This document shows, piece after piece, positions 1 through 8,569 of a DNA stretch of 64,000 nt. A program made the position numbers and the translations under genes. The notes below the pieces were generated by a model. That model did not search any database, was not told where the DNA came from, and saw only the letters and a program-made list of their open reading frames with translations. The DNA lies in assembly GCA_014873095.1 (NCBI GenBank), contig CP050848.1, positions 1,922,001 through 1,986,000 of the forward strand, written 5' to 3'. Origin of the DNA: Planctomycetales bacterium ZRK34. GTDB taxonomy: Bacteria; Planctomycetota; Phycisphaerae; Phycisphaerales; Zrk34. The number at the start of each line of letters is the position of its first letter. Positions within the stretch are counted from its first letter, which is position 1.

Positions 1-414
1 GATCCGCTTCCAGGAGCCTTCCTTCACCGCCCGCATGTGCGGCCAGAAGTGCTTGGCCAGAGCGATCATAAGGCCGATCGCGTGTTCGGCGACGGTCGTG
101 TGGTTCACGCCCGGCGTAAACAGCACGGGGATCTTCTTGCTGGTGGCGTAGGGCACATCAATCGAGTCCAGGCCGATGCCGTATTTGGCGATGACTTTGC
201 ACTGCGGGAGCAGCGCGTCGATGACCTTGGGGGTGAAATGGTCATCGCCGTTGAGCGTCCCGTCGAAGGGGCCGGACTCGGCGGTCAGGTCGAGCATCTG
301 CTGCTCATTGAGGGGCCCGCGGGCTCGCACGACGTCGAAACCGGACGCTTCGAGGGCGGCATGATGGGCGCCGGGGGTGTCTTGGTAGCTGGTGGTCGTC
401 AGTAAAATGCGCAT
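1..414 (-). CDS. D-2-hydroxyacid (phosphoglycerate-type) dehydrogenase, N-terminal part
   Basis: Only the first 138 codons are present; the gene runs off the left edge. The reverse-strand protein starts MRILLTTTSYQDTPG at 414 and reads through the first half of the substrate domain into the start of the nucleotide-binding domain. Family marks are NGDDHFTPKVIDALLP, VIAKYGIGLDSIDV and TPGVNHTTVAEHAIGLM, which match NAD-dependent D-isomer-specific 2-hydroxyacid dehydrogenases, closest in style to 3-phosphoglycerate dehydrogenase (SerA-like). The Rossmann GxGxxG motif and the catalytic Arg/Glu/His lie outside the window, so the exact substrate cannot be assigned; glyoxylate or other hydroxyacid reductases remain possible. 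It is followed, on the same strand and 109 bp upstream, by a thioredoxin-like gene. Confidence 0.85.
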   Translation of the reverse strand, partial: MRILLTTTSYQDTPGAHHAALEASGFDVVRARGPLNEQQMLDLTAESGPFDGTLNGDDHFTPKVIDALLPQCKVIAKYGIGLDSIDVPYATSKKIPVLFTPGVNHTTVAEHAIGLMIALAKHFWPHMRAVKEGSWKRI

Positions 415-523
415 GAGGCACGCTCCGTGAAAAGTCGTTCCACGGTAGCGTGTTTGGCGACGGATTCAAGGCCATCAAGCCCCGAATCTTGCGTCATCGG
501 ATACATGATATTTCCCGATCCAA

Positions 524-1675
524 TTACATCTTTTCGAGGGCGGCTTTCGCCTTGGCGGCCCACTCGGTGTCGGGATATTCATCAACGATCTTCTGGTAGC
601 CCTTCTTGGCCAGATCCTCACGGCCGGCCTGCTGATAGCCCGAAGCCATGTTGAACGCCGCCTTGGCGCGACCCTCCTGGTCGGAGGATTTCATCTTCTT
701 CATGAACTGCTCGTCGGCCTCGTAGGCGGCGACACGCTCAGCGGCGGCGGCCCCGGCGTCGGTCTTGCCGTAGCGCGAGGCGATGAGCTTGTACTTGCCA
801 TAAGCCTCGACATGTTTGTCCGATTCGCGGAGGCCGTCGGCGATGGTCATCAAGCGTTCGGCGATGGCCTGTTGCTTGGCTTCGGGGTCGGCCGCGGCCG
901 CGCTGCCGGCGCTCGGCAGGCGCACGCCCATGGCTTTGAGCTTTTCGATCGCCTCGGGGTGTTCTTCGAGAAACTTCGCCAGGGCGGCGCCGCGCTCACC
1001 GGTCGGCCGAAAGCGCATCATCAGCGGCCGCAGCGTCGTCAGTAGTTTGGTGTCTTGTAGCTGCTCGGGTTCCATCTGGCTGAACAACTCAAGGGCGGGC
1101 ATGAAGTTCATGTCCTTATCGATGGCGTCGATCGCCTGTTCGATCTGCTCCTTGAGTTCAGCGCGGCGGACGGACGCCGGCGGCAGCGGCGGGTGCTGCT
1201 GGACCGCCTGCTTCAGCGGCTGCTCGATGCCCGCGGGATGACCGCCCCACAGCACCTCGCCATCGGGCGAGATGATGAACGCATGCGGAATGCCCGTCAC
1301 ACCGAACGCCGGGCCAAGCTGGTTGGGCTGCTCGGTGTCGATGGCGTGGGTCCAGTTCATGGCGTTCTGCTGAATGAACGGGATGACCGGTTGTCGATTG
1401 TCGTCACGGCTGACGCTGAGCAGTCGCACGCCCAGCGGCGCGTACTCAGCATTGAGCTTTTTCAGGTGCGGGATCTGCGCCCGGCACGGCGGACACCACG
1501 TCGCCCAGAATTCGAGCACCACCATCTGGCCCTGCATGTCCTTGGAGGTGAGCACGCTGCCGTCGATGAGTTTGATCGCCAGGTTTGGCTTGTCGCCGAC
1601 ATTGACCGCCGCGTCGGCCGTTCCGAAGCAACCGGCGAAGATCAATCCGATGAGCATGATGCGGACACAAGACAT
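524..1675 (-). CDS. TlpA/ResA-like thiol-disulfide oxidoreductase with C-terminal helical repeats
   Basis: 383 residues. An N-terminal signal segment (residues 1-22) contains FAGC, so it is exported and may be lipid-anchored at Cys16. Residues about 24-155 form a redoxin/thioredoxin domain of the AhpC-TSA/TlpA type: the active site is WCPPC (Trp60, Cys61, Cys64) and the cis-proline lies in TGIPHAF (Pro130). These proteins reduce or exchange disulfides outside the cytoplasm, often for cytochrome maturation. The remaining ~220 residues are helical, and the last part (GYQQAGREDLAKKGYQKI..) looks like TPR/YbgF-type repeats that could bind a partner. No cytochrome or other redox partner gene is adjacent. 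It is divergent from the mlaF-like gene. The function is assigned at fold level only. Confidence 0.85.
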   Translation of the reverse strand: MSCVRIMLIGLIFAGCFGTADAAVNVGDKPNLAIKLIDGSVLTSKDMQGQMVVLEFWATWCPPCRAQIPHLKKLNAEYAPLGVRLLSVSRDDNRQPVIPFIQQNAMNWTHAIDTEQPNQLGPAFGVTGIPHAFIISPDGEVLWGGHPAGIEQPLKQAVQQHPPLPPASVRRAELKEQIEQAIDAIDKDMNFMPALELFSQMEPEQLQDTKLLTTLRPLMMRFRPTGERGAALAKFLEEHPEAIEKLKAMGVRLPSAGSAAAADPEAKQQAIAERLMTIADGLRESDKHVEAYGKYKLIASRYGKTDAGAAAAERVAAYEADEQFMKKMKSSDQEGRAKAAFNMASGYQQAGREDLAKKGYQKIVDEYPDTEWAAKAKAALEKM

Positions 1676-1811
1676 GAAAGGCCCCCTTCGGTGTGTAGGT
1701 GCTAAACAACCAACGCATCATCATACCGCGGCGTTGCATCCGGCGAAACGGAAAAATATTCGCCGCTTCCGGGGATTCAGGCGGCCGTAGGGGCTTCCCT
1801 TGCGGGCGGGT

Positions 1812-1830
1812 GGCTGTTAAATTAGCAGCC
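1812..1830. promoter_or_regulatory. Near-perfect inverted repeat abutting the mlaF start codon
   Basis: GGCTGTTAAATTAGCAGCC ends one base before the ATG at 1832. The two 9-base arms pair around a central A with a single G-T mismatch. There is no Shine-Dalgarno sequence between it and the ATG. It includes TTAAAT, which could serve as a -10 element 9 bases before the ATG. It could be an operator, a 5' hairpin, or a chance palindrome; the role is not established. Confidence 0.4.
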
Positions 1831-1831
1831 C

Positions 1832-2716
1832 ATGTCCGATGATTCGCCGGTGATCAGTCTGAAACAGGTGCGCAAAAGCTTCGACGGCCGCGTCGTGCTT
1901 GATGATGTCACCTTCGATGTCCAAAAGGGCCAGACCATCGTCATCATGGGCGGCTCGGGCTGCGGCAAGTCGACCACGCTTCGCATGATCATCGGATCCT
2001 TTCCGCCGGACTCCGGGTCGATCCAGCTCTGGGGCGAGGAAGTGACCGGGGCTGGCGAAGCCAAGCTCAACGAGTTGCGCAAGAAGTTCGGCATCCTGTT
2101 TCAGTCCGGGGCGCTGTTCAACTCGATGACGATCGCCCAGAACGTCGCCCTGCCGCTGACCGAACACACAGATCTGGACCCGTCGACCGTCGAGATCATG
2201 GTCAAGATCAAGCTCGAGCTCGTGGGCCTGCGCGAACATGCCGACAAGTACCCGGCGCAGATCTCCGGCGGCATGAAAAAACGCGCCGGCCTGGCGCGGG
2301 CCCTGGCGCTGGACCCGCAAATTCTGTTTTACGATGAGCCCTCGGCGGGACTGGACCCGGTGACCAGCGCCGAAATCGATCAGCTCATCATCGACCTGTC
2401 CAAAAAGCTGCACGTGACCAGCGTCGTCGTCACACACGAGATGGACTCGGCGTTCACGATCGCCGACCGGATGGTGATGCTCGACAAGGGGCGCGTGCTG
2501 GCGGTGGAGGATCGGGCGTGGTTTGAAAAACTGCGCGACACCGAAGGCGAACTGCCGACCGATCAGGCGCTGATTCGCCAGTTTCTGCGGGGCGACCCGG
2601 AAGGCCCGATCACGCAGCGCAAACAGACGACCGGTTATGCCGAAGACCTGCTCGGCGAGGCGGAGCAGGCCCCGCGCGCGCCGGTGCCGTCTGTGGTATC
2701 TTCTCGAGGCGCCTAA
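1832..2716 (+). CDS. mlaF: Mla-type phospholipid ABC transporter ATPase
   Basis: 294-residue ABC ATPase. Walker A is GGSGCGKST (residues 40-48), the Q-loop glutamine sits in FQSGALF (Gln91), the signature is SGGMKKR (145-151) and Walker B is ILFYDEP (164-170), followed by the D-loop SAGLDP and the switch-region motif VVVTHEM. FQSGALFNSMT and ISGGMKKRAGLARAL are typical of MlaF/Ttg2A, the ATPase that drives lipid movement between outer and inner membranes through an MCE protein. The next gene, 33 bp downstream, is the MCE subunit, which supports the call. No MlaE permease lies in the pair or elsewhere in the window, so the membrane partner must be encoded elsewhere. A C-terminal extension of about 40 residues is variable. 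Confidence 0.93.
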   Translation: MSDDSPVISLKQVRKSFDGRVVLDDVTFDVQKGQTIVIMGGSGCGKSTTLRMIIGSFPPDSGSIQLWGEEVTGAGEAKLNELRKKFGILFQSGALFNSMTIAQNVALPLTEHTDLDPSTVEIMVKIKLELVGLREHADKYPAQISGGMKKRAGLARALALDPQILFYDEPSAGLDPVTSAEIDQLIIDLSKKLHVTSVVVTHEMDSAFTIADRMVMLDKGRVLAVEDRAWFEKLRDTEGELPTDQALIRQFLRGDPEGPITQRKQTTGYAEDLLGEAEQAPRAPVPSVVSSRGA

Positions 2717-2749
2717 GCGCGCCGACCGGTAGGGAGTGCAACGATCATC

Positions 2750-4108
2750 ATGAGTCAGGATCGCAACAATTTCAAAGCGGGTTTGTTCGTGCTCGCGGGT
2801 CTGGTGGTGGCCTTTGTCGTCATCGTCATCCTCGCCGACTTCGACCGACTGCTCACACCGATGCAAACCATCGAAACGCGCTTCACGCTCAGCGACGGCC
2901 TCAAGGGCCTGAAGAAGGGCGCGGGTGTGACCATCGGCGGCGTCAGCAACGGGGCTGTGACCACCATCGAAGACGAACTCAACGAGCACGGCGTCGTCGT
3001 CGCCAAGATCGTGCGCTTCACCATCCCCGCGTCGTACAAGGTCTACGAAAACGCCCACCTCGAGCTGAACGTGCCCACCATCGGCACCAACACCAAGCTC
3101 AATGTCCGCGGCTTCGGCGGGCCCGTCGACACCGCCGAGCCCCACGGCAAAGGCTGGGAATATGAGTTCGGCGTCGATCCGCCGATCCCCGGGGGGCTGG
3201 CCACCAGCGAAATGGTCAAGGGCTTCGTCGCCGAGCTCGGCATCGAGGACGAGCAGCGCCGCCGCCTGCAGAACATCATCAAGAACATCGACATGCTGGT
3301 TTCAGAGATCAGCGACAAGCGCGTCCCGCTGGCTGAGGTGATCACCAACGTGCAGTCGATCACAGCCGGGCTCCGCGAAGATATGCCCGGCATCCAGGAG
3401 AAAATCAAGACCGCCCTGGCCCACGCCGACGAAGCCATCGTCAGCGCCAAGGGCATGCTCGAAGAAAACCGCCCGGCCATCAAGAAGACCGTCGACCAGG
3501 CCCACGGCGCCTTGACCGATGTGCGCGATGTGATCGGTGAAAACCGCGAAAATGTGAAGGTCGCCCTCGCCGGAGCGCGCGACACGATGACCAACGCCAA
3601 GGACATCACCACCACCGTCAAGCAGGAAACCATCACCAAGGTTCACAAGGCGCTGGACACCGCCAACGAAGCCGTGGCGAACATCAAGCAGACCACCGAA
3701 GACCTCAAGGGCTTTGTCACGACGCAGCGGCCCGTGCTCGAGCGCACTGTCGCCAACGCCCGACTCGTGAGTGATCAGCTCAAGCTGGCCGCCATCGAGA
3801 TTCGTCGTTCGCCGTGGCGTCTGTTGTACAAACCCACCGACCGCGAGTTGGAAACCGACAACCTGTATGACGCGGCGCGCAGCTTCGCGCTGGCGGCTTC
3901 AACGCTTCAGAGCACCGCCGATGCGCTGGAAGCGCTGACCAAAGCCAACGGTGGGCAGCTAGAAAAAGATGATCCAAATTTACGCCTGATACTTGACAAG
4001 CTGCATCAAACGTTCGAAAAATTCGGTAGTGCGGAACAGAGTTTCTGGGATGCACTCGGCGCCAAGCCGTCGACCGGTGGCAAAGCCCAATCGGTCAGTG
4101 AAAAGTAA
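2750..4108 (+). CDS. mlaD: MCE-domain lipid-transport protein (MlaD-like) with long helical tail
   Basis: 452 residues. One N-terminal transmembrane helix (GLFVLAGLVVAFVVIVILA, about residues 12-30) anchors the protein in the inner membrane. An MCE domain follows (about 40-150, with LSDGLKGLKKGAGVTIGGV). The rest is largely helical and rich in Ala, Asp, Lys and Val, with repeated segments such as NRPAIKKTVDQAHGALTDVRD, suggesting an extended helical barrel or coiled coil that spans the periplasm, as in long MCE proteins. It would receive lipid handled by the adjacent MlaF-type ATPase. A GGGAG Shine-Dalgarno-like run precedes the ATG by about 13 bases. It is longer than E. coli MlaD (about 180 residues), closer to PqiB/Mce-type architecture. 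Confidence 0.88.
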   Translation: MSQDRNNFKAGLFVLAGLVVAFVVIVILADFDRLLTPMQTIETRFTLSDGLKGLKKGAGVTIGGVSNGAVTTIEDELNEHGVVVAKIVRFTIPASYKVYENAHLELNVPTIGTNTKLNVRGFGGPVDTAEPHGKGWEYEFGVDPPIPGGLATSEMVKGFVAELGIEDEQRRRLQNIIKNIDMLVSEISDKRVPLAEVITNVQSITAGLREDMPGIQEKIKTALAHADEAIVSAKGMLEENRPAIKKTVDQAHGALTDVRDVIGENRENVKVALAGARDTMTNAKDITTTVKQETITKVHKALDTANEAVANIKQTTEDLKGFVTTQRPVLERTVANARLVSDQLKLAAIEIRRSPWRLLYKPTDRELETDNLYDAARSFALAASTLQSTADALEALTKANGGQLEKDDPNLRLILDKLHQTFEKFGSAEQSFWDALGAKPSTGGKAQSVSEK

Positions 4109-4142
4109 AGTCGCGAAGAGTGGCATGGAAGCCGCTCGATTC

Positions 4143-4184
4143 ACGCCCCAGGGAAAACGCGCCACGTTTTCCTGGGGCGTTTTT
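4143..4184 (+). terminator. Rho-independent terminator after mlaFD
   Basis: A GC-rich hairpin has arms ACGCCCCAGGGAAAACG (4143-4159) and CGTTTTCCTGGGGCGT (4165-4180) with one bulged G and a short loop, followed directly by TTTT. It lies 34 bp after the mlaD stop. Confidence 0.85.
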
Positions 4185-4220
4185 CTTGCGCCCCAATCAT
4201 GTGACACAGCACAACAAAAA

Positions 4221-4295
4221 TAGCCGGGCCGCTACGCGGCCCTGGTCTTCTGTCACTTCATAAAGAAAGACCGGGGCCGCGTAGCGGCCCGGCTA
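4221..4295. repeat. Long inverted repeat of the GGCCGCGTAGCGGCC family
   Basis: Two 29-base arms (4221-4249 and 4267-4295) are reverse complements with one mismatch around a 17-base loop. Each arm is itself a small palindrome built on GGCCGC-TA-GCGGCC. Single arms of the same family recur at 23684-23712 and 53359-53386. It lies between the mlaD terminator and the 3' end of the ThuA-like gene, so it could also terminate transcription from either side. Confidence 0.85.
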
Positions 4296-4305
4296 TGGCC
4301 TGTGT

Positions 4306-5085
4306 TTACTTGTTGTCGTTGAGCCCCGCCGCCCAGCGAATGCCGTTTGTCAGCAAGCGGCAGAAAGCTTCCTGCTCGAAGTCGCCGACGTGACCGAGCG
4401 ACGTGTAGAACACCCGCCCACCGCCGGGCGATGTGTTGGTCCACGCAACCGGCTCGGCGTCATGCCCTTCGATTTTGCCCATCAACAGACATGTGACCGA
4501 CTCGCTCAGCGGCGCGGATTTGTACAGCGACCAGCCCGAGGTAAACGGCATCTTGACGCCTTGCATGATCGGGTGATCTTTCGCCGCCGGCGTGGCGGTG
4601 ATCACAGGGTGCTCGGCGTTGTGGTAATGATCGCTGTAATGACACCCGAGCACCTGCTTGTCGAAGTCATCCCACACGGCGTGACCATCCGGCGTCGGCT
4701 TGCCGCGCAGGTTGAACGCATGCGACATGGTGCGAATACCAACGACCGGCTTGCCCGCCGCCACAAACCGGCGCAGCGCCGCCATCTGCTCGGTCTTCGG
4801 GGCGCGACGCCGCACACTGATCAGCACGATGTCGCAATCGTCGAGCTGCTCCATGCCGGCCAGGTCGTTGCTGCCGGGCGGGGCCGTCACGTAGCGCACG
4901 TGAAACGCCTCGCCGAGATACTGCTCGACAAACTTCGGCACTGTCTTCTCGGTCTGATACTCCCGCTCGGCGAGGATGACCATCATCTCGACGGGTTTTT
5001 CAGCCAGCGCGGGCGCGCCCGTGACTGCCATCAACACCAATACCATCGCCAGCATCCACCGGCGTGTGACCTTAACGTTCAGCAT
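4306..5085 (-). CDS. Exported ThuA-like domain protein
   Basis: 259 residues with an N-terminal signal peptide (RRWMLAMVLVLMAVTGAPALA, cleavage near residue 28). The remainder is a ThuA-like / glutamine-amidotransferase-fold domain: DCDIVLISVRRRAPK, LRRFVAAGKPVVGIRTMSHAF, CHYSDHYHN, HPIMQGVK and GGGRVFYTSLGHVGDF fit the family. ThuA-like proteins are associated with sugar metabolism, and many exported members in planctomycetes are uncharacterised. The gene ends a minus-strand pair downstream of recQ (2 bp between them), so they are probably co-transcribed although the functions are unrelated. Confidence 0.85.
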   Translation of the reverse strand: MLNVKVTRRWMLAMVLVLMAVTGAPALAEKPVEMMVILAEREYQTEKTVPKFVEQYLGEAFHVRYVTAPPGSNDLAGMEQLDDCDIVLISVRRRAPKTEQMAALRRFVAAGKPVVGIRTMSHAFNLRGKPTPDGHAVWDDFDKQVLGCHYSDHYHNAEHPVITATPAAKDHPIMQGVKMPFTSGWSLYKSAPLSESVTCLLMGKIEGHDAEPVAWTNTSPGGGRVFYTSLGHVGDFEQEAFCRLLTNGIRWAAGLNDNK

Positions 5086-5087
5086 GT

Positions 5088-6920
5088 TCAGACCTCCGAT
5101 TGGTGCGACGCGATGACCTCTAAAAAGGCGTGTCCGTACTTGTCGAGCTTCTTGGCGCCGACCCCGTGCAGGTCCGCCATCTGATCCATCCGCTGCGGGC
5201 GGTGATGGGCCATCTCGATCAGCGTGCGGTCGCCAAACACGACATACGGCGGAACGCCCTGCGACTTGGCCAATTGCATCCGCTTGGCCCGCAGCGCTTC
5301 GAAGAGCTCCCTGGCCGCATCGTCGCGCAGCTCGACCTGCACCGTGGCGCGGCCCCGCTTGCTCTTGCGATCCCGCCGGGCGGGTTTGGGGTCTTTACGA
5401 AGTTGCACGGTCTGATCGCCGCGCAGCACCGGGCGCGCTTTCTCAGTCAACCGCAACGACCCGTGCTCAACATCCACGCTCAGCAGCCCCCGCGCCACAA
5501 GCTGTCGATACACGCTGAGCCACTGCGTTTTGGTCAACTCCGTGCCGATGCCGAACGTGCTGATGTCTTCGTGGCCGTTGCGCCCGATGCGCTCCTGGTC
5601 GGCCCCGAGCAGAACATCAACAAGATACGCTGCGCCGAAAACCTGGTCCGTCCGGTAGGCACACGACAGCGCTTTTTGTGCCGCCACCGTGGCGTCCCAT
5701 GTCTCAACCGGCTCCAGGCAGGTGTCGCAATTGCCGCACGGGGCGTCCATCTGATCCCCGAAATAGTGCAACAGCGTCGCGCGGCGGCAGTCGGTCGTCT
5801 CGCAATAGCCCAACAGCGCGTTGAGCTTCTGATGTTCGATGCGCTTCTGCTGCTCGGAGGCCTCGCTGCGCTCGATGAACCCACGCACCTTGCCGGCGTC
5901 CGACAGCCCGTACGCCATCCATGCATTGGACGCGAGCCCATCACGCCCGGCGCGACCCGTCTCCTGGTAATACGCCTCCATGCTTTTGGGCAGATCCAGA
6001 TGCGCCACGAATCGGACGTTCGGCTTGTCGATGCCCATGCCGAAGGCGATCGTCGCGCAGATGATCAGGCCCTCCTCCTGAATGAACCGATCCTGGTGGC
6101 GCTGCCGCAGGCCGGGGTCGAGCCCTGCGTGGTACGGCAGCGCGGTATGACCATGCTCGTTGAGGAAGTCGGCGGTCTGCTCGACGCGCCGGCGCGACAT
6201 GCAGTACACGATCCCCGCGTCACCGGCGTGTTCAGCCTCGATGAATCGCAGAAGCTGCTGATGAGCGTTTTTCTTCAGCGCCACCCGGTACTGAATGTTC
6301 GGCCGATCAAACCCGCTGATGAACTGGGCGGCGTCGCCGAGTTGCAACCGCTCGACGATGTCGCGCCGCGTCGGTTCGTCCGCCGTGGCCGTCAGCGCTA
6401 TGCGCGGCACCTGAGGGAACTGCTCGTGCAACACCGTGAGCTGCCGATACTCCGGTCGAAAGTCATGACCCCACTGTGAAACGCAATGCGCTTCGTCGAT
6501 CGCGAACAGCGCCAGCTTCGTTTTCGCCAGTCGGCCCATGAAACGCGGCGTGACCAACCGCTCGGGGGCGACATAGACCATGTCCAGTTCCCCGGCCATC
6601 ATCTGCTGTTCGATTTCCTCGGCTGCGTAAGCCGGCAGCGAGGAGTTCACGAACATCGCCTTGACGCCCAGCTCGCGCAACGCGCTGACCTGGTCCTGCA
6701 TCAGCGCGATCAGCGGTGAGACCACGATGCCGACGCCCTCGCGCAGCACCGACGGTATCTGGTAACACAGGCTCTTACCCCCGCCGGTCGGCATGAGCAC
6801 CAGGGCGTCACCCCCGCCGACGACGTGATCGATGATCTCGGCCTGCGACCCGCGAAAGGTGTCGTAGCCGTAGACGGATTTGAGGATTTTCAGCGGGTTG
6901 TTTTCGGGGGCGTCGTCCAT
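5088..6920 (-). CDS. recQ: ATP-dependent DNA helicase RecQ
   Basis: 610 residues with the full RecQ layout. Helicase motif I is TGGGKS (45-50), motif II is DEAH (142-145), then [13 protein letters not shown] and the DRPNIQ and [10 protein letters not shown] motifs of the second RecA-like lobe. The zinc-binding RQC region is CRRATLL..CGNCDTC, followed by a winged helix and a single C-terminal HRDC domain (about 525-605; [19 protein letters not shown]). RecQ unwinds DNA 3'-5' and acts in recombinational repair and fork restart. Length matches E. coli RecQ (about 609). It is divergent from the dihydrouridine synthase gene with only 28 bp between the starts, so promoters must overlap each other or the coding ends. 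Confidence 0.96.
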   Translation of the reverse strand: MDDAPENNPLKILKSVYGYDTFRGSQAEIIDHVVGGGDALVLMPTGGGKSLCYQIPSVLREGVGIVVSPLIALMQDQVSALRELGVKAMFVNSSLPAYAAEEIEQQMMAGELDMVYVAPERLVTPRFMGRLAKTKLALFAIDEAHCVSQWGHDFRPEYRQLTVLHEQFPQVPRIALTATADEPTRRDIVERLQLGDAAQFISGFDRPNIQYRVALKKNAHQQLLRFIEAEHAGDAGIVYCMSRRRVEQTADFLNEHGHTALPYHAGLDPGLRQRHQDRFIQEEGLIICATIAFGMGIDKPNVRFVAHLDLPKSMEAYYQETGRAGRDGLASNAWMAYGLSDAGKVRGFIERSEASEQQKRIEHQKLNALLGYCETTDCRRATLLHYFGDQMDAPCGNCDTCLEPVETWDATVAAQKALSCAYRTDQVFGAAYLVDVLLGADQERIGRNGHEDISTFGIGTELTKTQWLSVYRQLVARGLLSVDVEHGSLRLTEKARPVLRGDQTVQLRKDPKPARRDRKSKRGRATVQVELRDDAARELFEALRAKRMQLAKSQGVPPYVVFGDRTLIEMAHHRPQRMDQMADLHGVGAKKLDKYGHAFLEVIASHQSEV

Positions 6921-6933
6921 GAAGGTGTAACCC

Positions 6934-6939
6934 TATACT
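6934..6939 (+). promoter_or_regulatory. Possible -10 element for the dihydrouridine synthase gene
   Basis: TATACT lies 9 bases before the ATG at 6949, in the 28-bp gap between divergent recQ and dus. There is no Shine-Dalgarno sequence. If used, transcription would begin within a few bases of the start codon, giving a leaderless message. No convincing -35 is visible. Confidence 0.35.
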
Positions 6940-6948
6940 GTCTGCACG

Positions 6949-8025
6949 ATGCTGACAATCGGCCCGGTCCAACTGAAAACCAACCTCATGCTCGCCCCCG
7001 TGGCGGGGCATTGCGATCTGCCGTTTCGGCTGACCGCGCGAGCCTGCGGCAGCGTCGGATTGGCGTTCACCGACCTGCTGTGTCCCCACGGCATCCTCAA
7101 GCAGAATGACCAGACCCGCTGGCTGGCGTCGACGAATCCCGACGATCAGCCGCTGGGCATGCAGCTTTACGGACAGGACCCGGACATCATGGCCGAGGCC
7201 GCCCGCTGGGCCGAGGGTAACGGGGCCGTCACGATCGACATCAACATGGGCTGTCCCGTCGACAAGGTGACCAAGACGTTCGCCGGGTCGATGATGCTGT
7301 GCACGCCGGACCATACGGTCACGGTCGCCGAGCGCCTGGTCAAAACCGTCAAAGTCCCCGTCACGGCGAAGCTGCGGCTGGGCTATCACGATGGTGAATG
7401 CACCGCTCCCGAAATCGCCCGCCGGCTCATCGACGTCGGCATTCAGTGCATCACCATTCACGGCCGCACCGCCGCGCAACGATTCAAAGGCCAGGCATGC
7501 CGCGATGGCATCCGAGCCGTCGTCGAGGCGGTACATGATGCGGGCAGCGGTCGCGTACCGTGCATCGGCAACGGCGATGTCAAAACACCCTACGATGCGC
7601 AGCGCATGATCGAACACACCGGGTGCGACGGCATCATGATCGCCCGCGCCGCCCTCGGCGCCCCGTGGATCTTCCGTGATACCCATGAGCTGCTGACCAC
7701 CGGCGCGATCACCGGCGAATACACACTCCGCCAGCGACTCGAATTCGTGAAGATGCACTACCACCACATGCACGCGATGCGCGGCCCGCGCCGGGCGGTC
7801 ATGCGCATGCGCCAGTGCATCAGCGGATACACCCGCCACCTGGGGCCTTGCAAGCCGCTGAAACTCGCGATCGTCGCTATGACCGAAGCCGATCATGACC
7901 GCTTCGATGACATCGTCGACGGGTTCATCGATGCCGCGGGTGATGCGGCCGACCGTGTGCCGATCACGTGGGCGCAGCGAGCCGAGCAGCTGGCTCAGAG
8001 CACCCGCTCGCTGGCCTCGGCGTAA
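6949..8025 (+). CDS. dus: tRNA-dihydrouridine synthase
   Basis: 358 residues, a TIM-barrel flavoprotein of the Dus family that reduces uridine to dihydrouridine in tRNA loops. Visible marks are MLAPVAGHCDLPFR near the N-terminus, MQLYGQDPD, the active-site segment IDINMGCPVDKV with the catalytic Cys at about residue 102, the FMN/RNA contact motif TIHGRTAAQRFKG, and IGNGDVKTPYDAQRM followed by CDGIMIARAALGAPWIF. The overall pattern is closest to DusB. Downstream is a perfect 27-bp hairpin that may end the transcript. Confidence 0.93.
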   Translation: MLTIGPVQLKTNLMLAPVAGHCDLPFRLTARACGSVGLAFTDLLCPHGILKQNDQTRWLASTNPDDQPLGMQLYGQDPDIMAEAARWAEGNGAVTIDINMGCPVDKVTKTFAGSMMLCTPDHTVTVAERLVKTVKVPVTAKLRLGYHDGECTAPEIARRLIDVGIQCITIHGRTAAQRFKGQACRDGIRAVVEAVHDAGSGRVPCIGNGDVKTPYDAQRMIEHTGCDGIMIARAALGAPWIFRDTHELLTTGAITGEYTLRQRLEFVKMHYHHMHAMRGPRRAVMRMRQCISGYTRHLGPCKPLKLAIVAMTEADHDRFDDIVDGFIDAAGDAADRVPITWAQRAEQLAQSTRSLASA

Positions 8026-8029
8026 AACC

Positions 8030-8091
8030 GTTTAGCCGCGACCCGAAGGGGAGCGCTTGGCGTCGCGCTCCCCTTCGGGTCGCGGCTAAAC
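8030..8091. repeat. Perfect 27-bp-stem hairpin after dus
   Basis: The arms 8030-8056 and 8065-8091 are exact reverse complements (27 bases each) around an 8-base loop; each arm begins or ends with the GTTTAGCCGCG / CGCGGCTAAAC boundary. It starts 5 bases after the dus stop. No T run follows. The TTTAGCCG boundary resembles that of the element at 55482-55595, although the cores differ. Confidence 0.9.
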
Positions 8092-8130
8092 AAAGCTGGA
8101 TTCAACACGGTCGGGAGCCAACAATTCGAC

Positions 8131-8565
8131 ATGAAATATCTCGCAGCACTGGTATGCGTGGTCGGGCTTCTGGGCGGGTGTTCATCGTTTGAGCGTGACT
8201 GGGAGGTGGCGGGCGAATCGCCGACGCCGACCGATGCGATCACGGGGCGATGGACCGGCACGTGGCAATCGGATGTCAACCAGCACACCGGCGAGCTTCG
8301 GGCGATCATCACACCCATCGACAAAGACACCTACCAGGCGCGTTATCACGCCACCTGGGGCGGCTGGCTCAGCGGCGAATACACCACCGACCTGCAGGTC
8401 ACCGGCCGCGATGGCGGGCGTGTGCAATTTGAATCGAGTAAAGACCTCGGCTGGCTGTACGGCGGGGTCTACCACATGACCGGTCACGCCACGCCGACCG
8501 AGTTCATCAGCCACTACAAATCAGAACACGACCACGGCACCTACACGCTGAACCGCCCGCAGTGA
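8131..8565 (+). CDS. Small predicted lipoprotein, unknown function
   Basis: 144 residues. The N-terminus KYLAALVCVVGLLGGCSS is a lipoprotein signal peptide with lipobox LGGC, so the mature protein starts at Cys17 and is lipid-anchored. The remaining ~125 residues contain ITGRWTGTWQSDVNQHTGELRAII and several beta-rich segments (YQARYHATWGGWLSGEY, GRVQFESSKDLGWLYGG), suggesting a small lipocalin-like or calycin-like beta barrel. I do not recognise a named family. It stands between the dus hairpin and the convergent beta-helix gene, which ends 4 bases away. Confidence 0.75.
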   Translation: MKYLAALVCVVGLLGGCSSFERDWEVAGESPTPTDAITGRWTGTWQSDVNQHTGELRAIITPIDKDTYQARYHATWGGWLSGEYTTDLQVTGRDGGRVQFESSKDLGWLYGGVYHMTGHATPTEFISHYKSEHDHGTYTLNRPQ

Positions 8566-8569
8566 CGGA

